From contig DAOVJF010000091.1 in NCBI GenBank assembly GCA_030673355.1, forward strand, positions 1 through 8,655: DNA of 8,655 nt, in the 5' to 3' direction. The DNA is from Planctomycetota bacterium (GTDB taxonomy: Bacteria; JAJVIF01; JAPKYR01). Numbering within the stretch: position 1 is the stretch's first letter; every line of letters starts with the position of its first letter. The translations under genes were made by a program, and so were the position numbers. A model generated the notes under the pieces. The model searched no databases, was not told the DNA's origin, and saw nothing but the letters and a program-made list of their open reading frames with translations. Below, in pieces: positions 5,184 to 8,655 of the stretch.

Positions 5184-6455
5184 ATGCGAAAGATACTCCT
5201 GGCATCGATCATCCTCTGGTTGTCACTCCAGATAATTTCCTGCAACGAAGGGAAAAATCCGGTCGTCCCGCCTGATGACATTCAGAATTTCCGTCTTGGC
5301 GCCGCACGGTTCAACCCGGCACATGCGCCATTGGATGTTGTAAATATTTCCGCCACCCGATTACAGAACGGATCGCTCGAACTTCCCGGACGCGACATAA
5401 CAATGACAGCGAGCTCAGGCCATATCAGTGCGGTAACGGATCACGGCGACGGAACCTACGACGCGGTCTGGACCGGCACTCCTGTGGGTGAAGTGGTAAT
5501 TATCGCCACCGACAACGACAGCGACCCGCCGGTGCAGGCATCGATAATCATTGTCACTCTTGAATATCTCGATTCACTTTGGGATGTCCCGATCAAACTT
5601 GCCAGCCCGATCTCGACCGATGGCTGGGAAGCGTCACCGTTCCTGTACGCGGACGGAAATCATCTCGCGTTTTCGTACATTACCCTCGACTGGGTCGCAC
5701 TCTCGGCCGGGATAAGTCAACCGATCGGTGAGGAGCGACCGGGGCAGTCAATTCCCCAGACACTCGATGTATATCTCGCGACCCGTCCTGAAGGCGATAA
5801 TTCGGCATGGTGGACCGGATGGACGGTCGAGAACGCTCAAGTCAACCTGTTCCAGAGTCTTCCAATGCACATTTCGGCGCCGATGGTCACCTCCGACGGC
5901 CTTGCGGCGTTTCTTACGGTACAGGAATTTAACGGGATTAATTACGATCCAACAGTACTATTCATGACCGATCCTGATTTTCTAAACGCGCCGACACCGC
6001 TAGGTCCCCCGGTCGATCTGACAGGGCTTGGAGAGGATAATCCGTACTATGACGCGACGAACGGGTGGTTGTATTTCGACACGTACGATCTTGGCGACCC
6101 GTTGTCGAAACAGAACATATGGGCGGCACAGACACTTGGCGCGGGGCAGTTCAACGATCCCGTACCGCTGACCGATCTGAACACACCTGAAATCGAAACC
6201 CAGGCGTTTGTGGATGAAAATGGCGGGATGATTTATTTCGCGACCGATCGCGACCGGGATGAATATATTCTGGCGATCTGGAGGGCAAGTATTTCAGGGA
6301 GGATTACAGGAACTCCGGAAGAATTCGCGTCCGGTGTAATTCCACTGGGACGGCCGTCATTTTCATCGGATGGCCAGTGGTTCTGTTTTTCGTATGCAAC
6401 GATCGATCCTGACGGGTCGGATGCCGACATAGCAATGTGCAGGCGTATTGAGTAA
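5184..6455 (+). CDS. Lipoprotein with Ig-like domain and PD40-type beta-propeller
   Basis: The 423-residue protein begins MRKILLASIILWLSLQ and has a lipobox IISC at 17-20, so Cys20 should be lipidated and the rest exposed outside the inner membrane. A Pro/Asp linker follows. Residues about 45-125 resemble a bacterial Ig-like/invasin domain, with GDGTYDAVWTGTPVGEVVIIATD at its core. From about 130 to the end at least five repeats have the PD40/WD40-like form SP-x3-xDG-x2-LAFSY: at 150-165, 232-246, 286-301, 339-368 and 390-420, the last two ending in strands such as ILAIWRA and DIAMCRR. This predicts a five- or six-bladed propeller, as in TolB-like proteins, used for binding rather than catalysis. 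It is not TolB itself. No ribosome site is seen, and the signal peptide fixes the start. It lies 39 bp after the GT2 gene. Confidence 0.87.
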   Translation: MRKILLASIILWLSLQIISCNEGKNPVVPPDDIQNFRLGAARFNPAHAPLDVVNISATRLQNGSLELPGRDITMTASSGHISAVTDHGDGTYDAVWTGTPVGEVVIIATDNDSDPPVQASIIIVTLEYLDSLWDVPIKLASPISTDGWEASPFLYADGNHLAFSYITLDWVALSAGISQPIGEERPGQSIPQTLDVYLATRPEGDNSAWWTGWTVENAQVNLFQSLPMHISAPMVTSDGLAAFLTVQEFNGINYDPTVLFMTDPDFLNAPTPLGPPVDLTGLGEDNPYYDATNGWLYFDTYDLGDPLSKQNIWAAQTLGAGQFNDPVPLTDLNTPEIETQAFVDENGGMIYFATDRDRDEYILAIWRASISGRITGTPEEFASGVIPLGRPSFSSDGQWFCFSYATIDPDGSDADIAMCRRIE

Positions 6456-6493
6456 AATCTGAAACAGTAAAAAAATCACGGAGAAATCCCTAT

Positions 6494-6498
6494 GGAGG
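6494..6498 (+). promoter_or_regulatory. Ribosome binding site that decides the 6507 start
   Basis: GGAGG with an 8-base spacer points to the ATG at 6507. The site overlaps the alternative ATG at 6492, which has only GGAG at 6480-6483. Confidence 0.5.
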
Positions 6499-6506
6499 CA
6501 GGGACA

Positions 6507-7397
6507 ATGGACAAGGAACCTCTCGGGGGAGTGCAGCCACTATCTATCCGTGTCCATTTTCTGAGGAATCTTGCGAAGAAAGGTAATCCAGTACTTAAAT
6601 GGGGAGCGAGGTACCTTCTGACAGATCCGGTTAGTCGGTTGAATGGGATTTATTATGAGGCGATAGTAATGATTGGTTTCACTGTCCTGACCTTGTTAAC
6701 ACTCTTGAGCGTCATGTACAGGCCAGAGACGTTTGAAATCCAAGTATATGATTACATTATAACCTATCGTAGTTATCTCATATTAATTTCAATTTTCTTT
6801 TTAATATTCTGGCTGGCTGCTTTGGTGAAAGGGATAATAACCTCTACTCGATTTGTTAATGCAATGCTAAATAACGTATCCCATGAGGAAACACCTGACT
6901 GGAGTGAAGCACATCCGGATGGGGTTTTTAATTCCATTATGACCCTTCAGATGTGTTCGGTAGGGATCCCTTATGGAATTTATGTATTAGTTACATTTAT
7001 TATTACTTATTACTTCATGCAATTTCCTGTGGTTCAGGAGTATTTAGTTCAGCACTCAATATGGCGTTTTGGTGGTTCAGTCTCGTTAATAATGGAATTT
7101 GTATGCATCATGTTTTTAACTCTTGGGGCAACATTCACCGGCGCAAGATACTCATACCCCAAAGTATCTGTATGGAGGTTTATTGGATTGATGGTTGTAA
7201 ATTTCCTGCTATATTTAATTATTTTCTTTTCCCTTTGTTTTTTTAATTTCAGCCAATCAGGCAGGGATACTGAGATTTGCCAATCCAACATGTTGACCTT
7301 TACTTTATTATGGGGAATTGGGGTTGTATACGTGCTATTTCTGCTTGCCCGGAATGAGGTCCGGTCGAAAATTAAAAAACTTCAGAAAAGCGACTAA
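6507..7397 (+). CDS. Unrecognised six-helix membrane protein
   Basis: I do not recognise this family. With the ATG at 6507 it has 296 residues: a basic N-terminus (RVHFLRNLAKKGN), then about six hydrophobic helices near 50-71, 88-109, 150-172, 190-212, 224-247 and 262-282, and a basic cytoplasmic tail (RSKIKKLQKS). A polar loop of about 40 residues lies between helices 2 and 3 and contains EETPDWSEAHPDG. The base composition is AT-rich compared with neighbours (17 of 60 bases are G/C at 6781-6840). GGAGG at 6494-6498, 8 bases before the ATG at 6507, favours this start; an ATG at 6492 with a weaker GGAG (6480-6483) would add five residues. It follows the lipoprotein on the same strand without a visible promoter, so it is probably the last gene of that operon. 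Confidence 0.83.
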   Translation: MDKEPLGGVQPLSIRVHFLRNLAKKGNPVLKWGARYLLTDPVSRLNGIYYEAIVMIGFTVLTLLTLLSVMYRPETFEIQVYDYIITYRSYLILISIFFLIFWLAALVKGIITSTRFVNAMLNNVSHEETPDWSEAHPDGVFNSIMTLQMCSVGIPYGIYVLVTFIITYYFMQFPVVQEYLVQHSIWRFGGSVSLIMEFVCIMFLTLGATFTGARYSYPKVSVWRFIGLMVVNFLLYLIIFFSLCFFNFSQSGRDTEICQSNMLTFTLLWGIGVVYVLFLLARNEVRSKIKKLQKSD

Positions 7398-7402
7398 TCC
7401 TC

Positions 7403-7810
7403 TCACCAGTTCTTTTGACGTTCCGCCAGGGCCTTTTTATCTATAAGTTTATTTATCCTTGATTCATAGGACGAGTAAAGCTCGACAATATGGTGATTGT
7501 TCATCTCGGCAGCGATCGATCGTAAATCCCGTGCAGTGTTAAACGCCTCTTCAAGATTTCCATCCCGTATCAGTCTTTCAATGTTACTGTCAGAAGTCAG
7601 GTCGGAACCGGTTGGCGCGGAATTGATCGAACCATACATCTTCTTGCCTGATGCAAGCCTCTGGTTCGCCACGTTTTCATCGCGTTGTTTTGCCTGCCTG
7701 CCCCCGAATCGCTCTTTCAGCAAGTCCATTCCCCACCTGATCAGCCCGAGGCCGACGAAAATACAGGCCGCGATTATAATTGCCTGAAACAATAATCCAA
7801 GTGCATTCAT
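7403..7810 (-). CDS. Small single-pass membrane protein, function unknown
   Basis: This 135-residue protein has one hydrophobic helix at about 5-27 (LGLLFQAIIIAACIFVGLGLIRW) followed by basic residues, so the C-terminal part should be cytoplasmic. Residues about 35-75 are polar and probably disordered (Ser/Asn/Gln rich). Residues about 76-130 are strongly helical and charged (IERLIRDGNLEEAFNTARDLRSIAAEM), with a heptad-like or TPR-like look. I do not recognise the family. A weak GGGG ribosome site (7818-7821) lies 7 bases before the ATG, and a TATAAT is at 7842-7847. It converges on the six-helix protein with only 5 bp between stop codons and diverges from the YfhO-like gene. Confidence 0.75.
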   Translation of the reverse strand: MNALGLLFQAIIIAACIFVGLGLIRWGMDLLKERFGGRQAKQRDENVANQRLASGKKMYGSINSAPTGSDLTSDSNIERLIRDGNLEEAFNTARDLRSIAAEMNNHHIVELYSSYESRINKLIDKKALAERQKNW

Positions 7811-7841
7811 AGTTTTGCCCCAAATATAACAGCATTACTCA

Positions 7842-7847
7842 ATTATA
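7842..7847 (-). promoter_or_regulatory. Putative -10 box (TATAAT) for the 7810 gene
   Basis: An exact TATAAT on the minus strand lies 31 bases upstream of the ATG at 7810, giving a leader of about 25 bases with a GGGG ribosome site. No -35 match is seen. An imperfect dyad (7873-7887, 5 of 7 pairs) is centred about 35 bp further upstream. Confidence 0.42.
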
Positions 7848-7936
7848 CGACGAAACAGGGATATTTTTAGTTGCAGGTGACTCCGGCTTTTTTTATATGG
7901 AGTGTTATCGACCTTTTTCATTCGAACCGGAAGGGT

Positions 7937-7942
7937 TATAAT
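7937..7942 (+). promoter_or_regulatory. Putative -10 box (TATAAT) for the YfhO-like gene
   Basis: An exact TATAAT lies 31 bases upstream of the ATG at 7974. The hexamer 17 bp upstream is TTTTTC, not a -35 match. It is back to back with the minus-strand -10 at 7842-7847, so 7811-7973 appears to be a compact divergent promoter region. Confidence 0.45.
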
Positions 7943-7973
7943 TCATATCCATAAAAAGTGACCTGACCTGTGT

Positions 7974-8655
7974 ATGGAAAACCTCGCACGCATAGATAAA
8001 AAACGCCCGGACATTCTTCCGCTGCTCCTGCTCGCTTTATTCGGGATCGGGTTTTTCTTCCCCGTGCTGTTCATGGGACGCGCTCCCGCGATTAATGATC
8101 TCAGAAGTATCGAACCATGGCGGGGCGTGCGAATCCAGAACGGAGAAGGCACCGTTGAGTTCCGTCCGAGCGGGGAACCGGTTTATTCGTGGGACACATA
8201 CGAGGGATTCGCCGACGACCTGAACCGACAGTTCATTCCATGGGGACTTTATTCGCAGGAGAGAATCAGGTCGGGCGGTTTACCGCTATGGAACCCGCAT
8301 GTCGCCTCCGGGCAACCGCTTTATGCGAATCACCAGACCGGATTGACAAACCCGCTGATTTTTCTTTGCTATCTCCTTTTCCCGGGCTTATCGGCATTCA
8401 CCGCAATTTTTCTATTCATATTCATACTCACCGGATGGGGGATGTACGCGTATCTCAGGATACTGGGGCTCGGACGCTGGCCGTCGCTCCTCGCCGCGAC
8501 AACATACCAGTTCATGCTGGGATATATTCCCACACTCGATACTTTGGTTATTGAGAAGGCGTTATTCCCGTTCCTTTTATATTCGATAGAACGCCTTGTT
8601 CGTGCACCTGCCGGAAAAGGCGGGATATGGGCGGTATTATCCATATTGCTCTTCG
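7974..8655 (+). CDS. YfhO-family membrane protein (partial, runs off right edge)
   Basis: The frame is open from ATG 7974 to the window end, giving 227 residues of a protein that in this family is usually several hundred residues longer. A short cytoplasmic N-terminus precedes a first helix at about 13-35, then an external loop of about 90 residues and further helices near 139-160, 168-186, 193-208 and 217 onward. The loop has the features of YfhO and related GT-C-like proteins: an acidic motif DLNRQFIPW (82-90; Asp82 is a candidate catalytic residue), then PLWNPHVASGQPLYANHQTG (104-123). In Bacillus, YfhO acts with a GT2 enzyme and a flippase to glycosylate cell-wall polymers from lipid-linked sugar. 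An in-frame stop at 7959-7961 fixes the start; there is no ribosome site. Codon use is GC-rich like the radical SAM gene. Confidence 0.82.
   Translation, partial: MENLARIDKKRPDILPLLLLALFGIGFFFPVLFMGRAPAINDLRSIEPWRGVRIQNGEGTVEFRPSGEPVYSWDTYEGFADDLNRQFIPWGLYSQERIRSGGLPLWNPHVASGQPLYANHQTGLTNPLIFLCYLLFPGLSAFTAIFLFIFILTGWGMYAYLRILGLGRWPSLLAATTYQFMLGYIPTLDTLVIEKALFPFLLYSIERLVRAPAGKGGIWAVLSILLF

Noticed and set aside
8189..8644. Open frames on both strands (121 and 91 codons) near the right edge
   Set aside because: They are shadows of the YfhO-like frame starting at 7974, which has helices and family motifs and is open to the window end.
1..8655. CRISPR array, insertion sequence, tRNA, rRNA, toxin-antitoxin or defence island
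   Set aside because: There are no regularly spaced direct repeats, no transposase or nuclease motifs, no terminal inverted repeats and no tRNA-like clover sequences on either strand.

Overview
The window is a stretch of bacterial chromosome of mixed composition, with GC-rich genes beside visibly AT-richer ones. It has two certain or likely lipoproteins, a YfhO-like membrane protein, a cobalamin-type radical SAM enzyme and a secreted beta-propeller. I see no tRNA, rRNA, CRISPR array, transposase or integrase. The gene content fits an uncultured, candidate-phylum-like bacterium, but nothing here fixes the lineage. Translation signals are mixed. Some starts have clear Shine-Dalgarno (SD) sequences (113-, 2560-, 4209-, 6507+). 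Others have none, with a -10-like hexamer so close that the mRNA could be nearly leaderless (558+, 4371+).

Layout from left to right. At 1-113 (-) is the N-terminus of a lipoprotein that runs off the left edge. At 114-557 is a long divergent intergenic region with a dyad, an AT-rich inverted repeat and a T-tract. At 558-2036 (+) is a B12-binding-type radical SAM protein. A minus-strand block follows, read right to left: an unrecognised tail-anchored protein (4209-2977), a carboxymuconolactone decarboxylase/AhpD-like protein (2904-2557) and YjbQ (2560-2123). The last two overlap by ATGA. Facing away from this block is a plus-strand run: a GT2 glycosyltransferase (4371-5144), a lipoprotein with an Ig-like domain and beta-propeller repeats (5184-6455) and a six-helix membrane protein (6507-7397). 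It meets a small single-pass membrane protein (7810-7403, -) head-on with 5 bp between stop codons. A YfhO-family membrane protein starts at 7974 (+) and runs off the right edge.

How the genes may work together: the divergent region 4210-4370 probably drives both the minus block and the GT2 operon and carries a perfect 18-bp palindrome. The GT2, the surface lipoprotein and the YfhO-like protein suggest cell-envelope glycosylation or surface modification; this is inference from families and proximity. I find no convincing case for a new defence or mobile system. The most unusual signals are regulatory: perfect TATAAT hexamers without matching -35 boxes, a CCWGCC/GGCWGG dyad seen twice at the same distance from a -10, and an excess of CGATCG. 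Three genes encode proteins I do not recognise.
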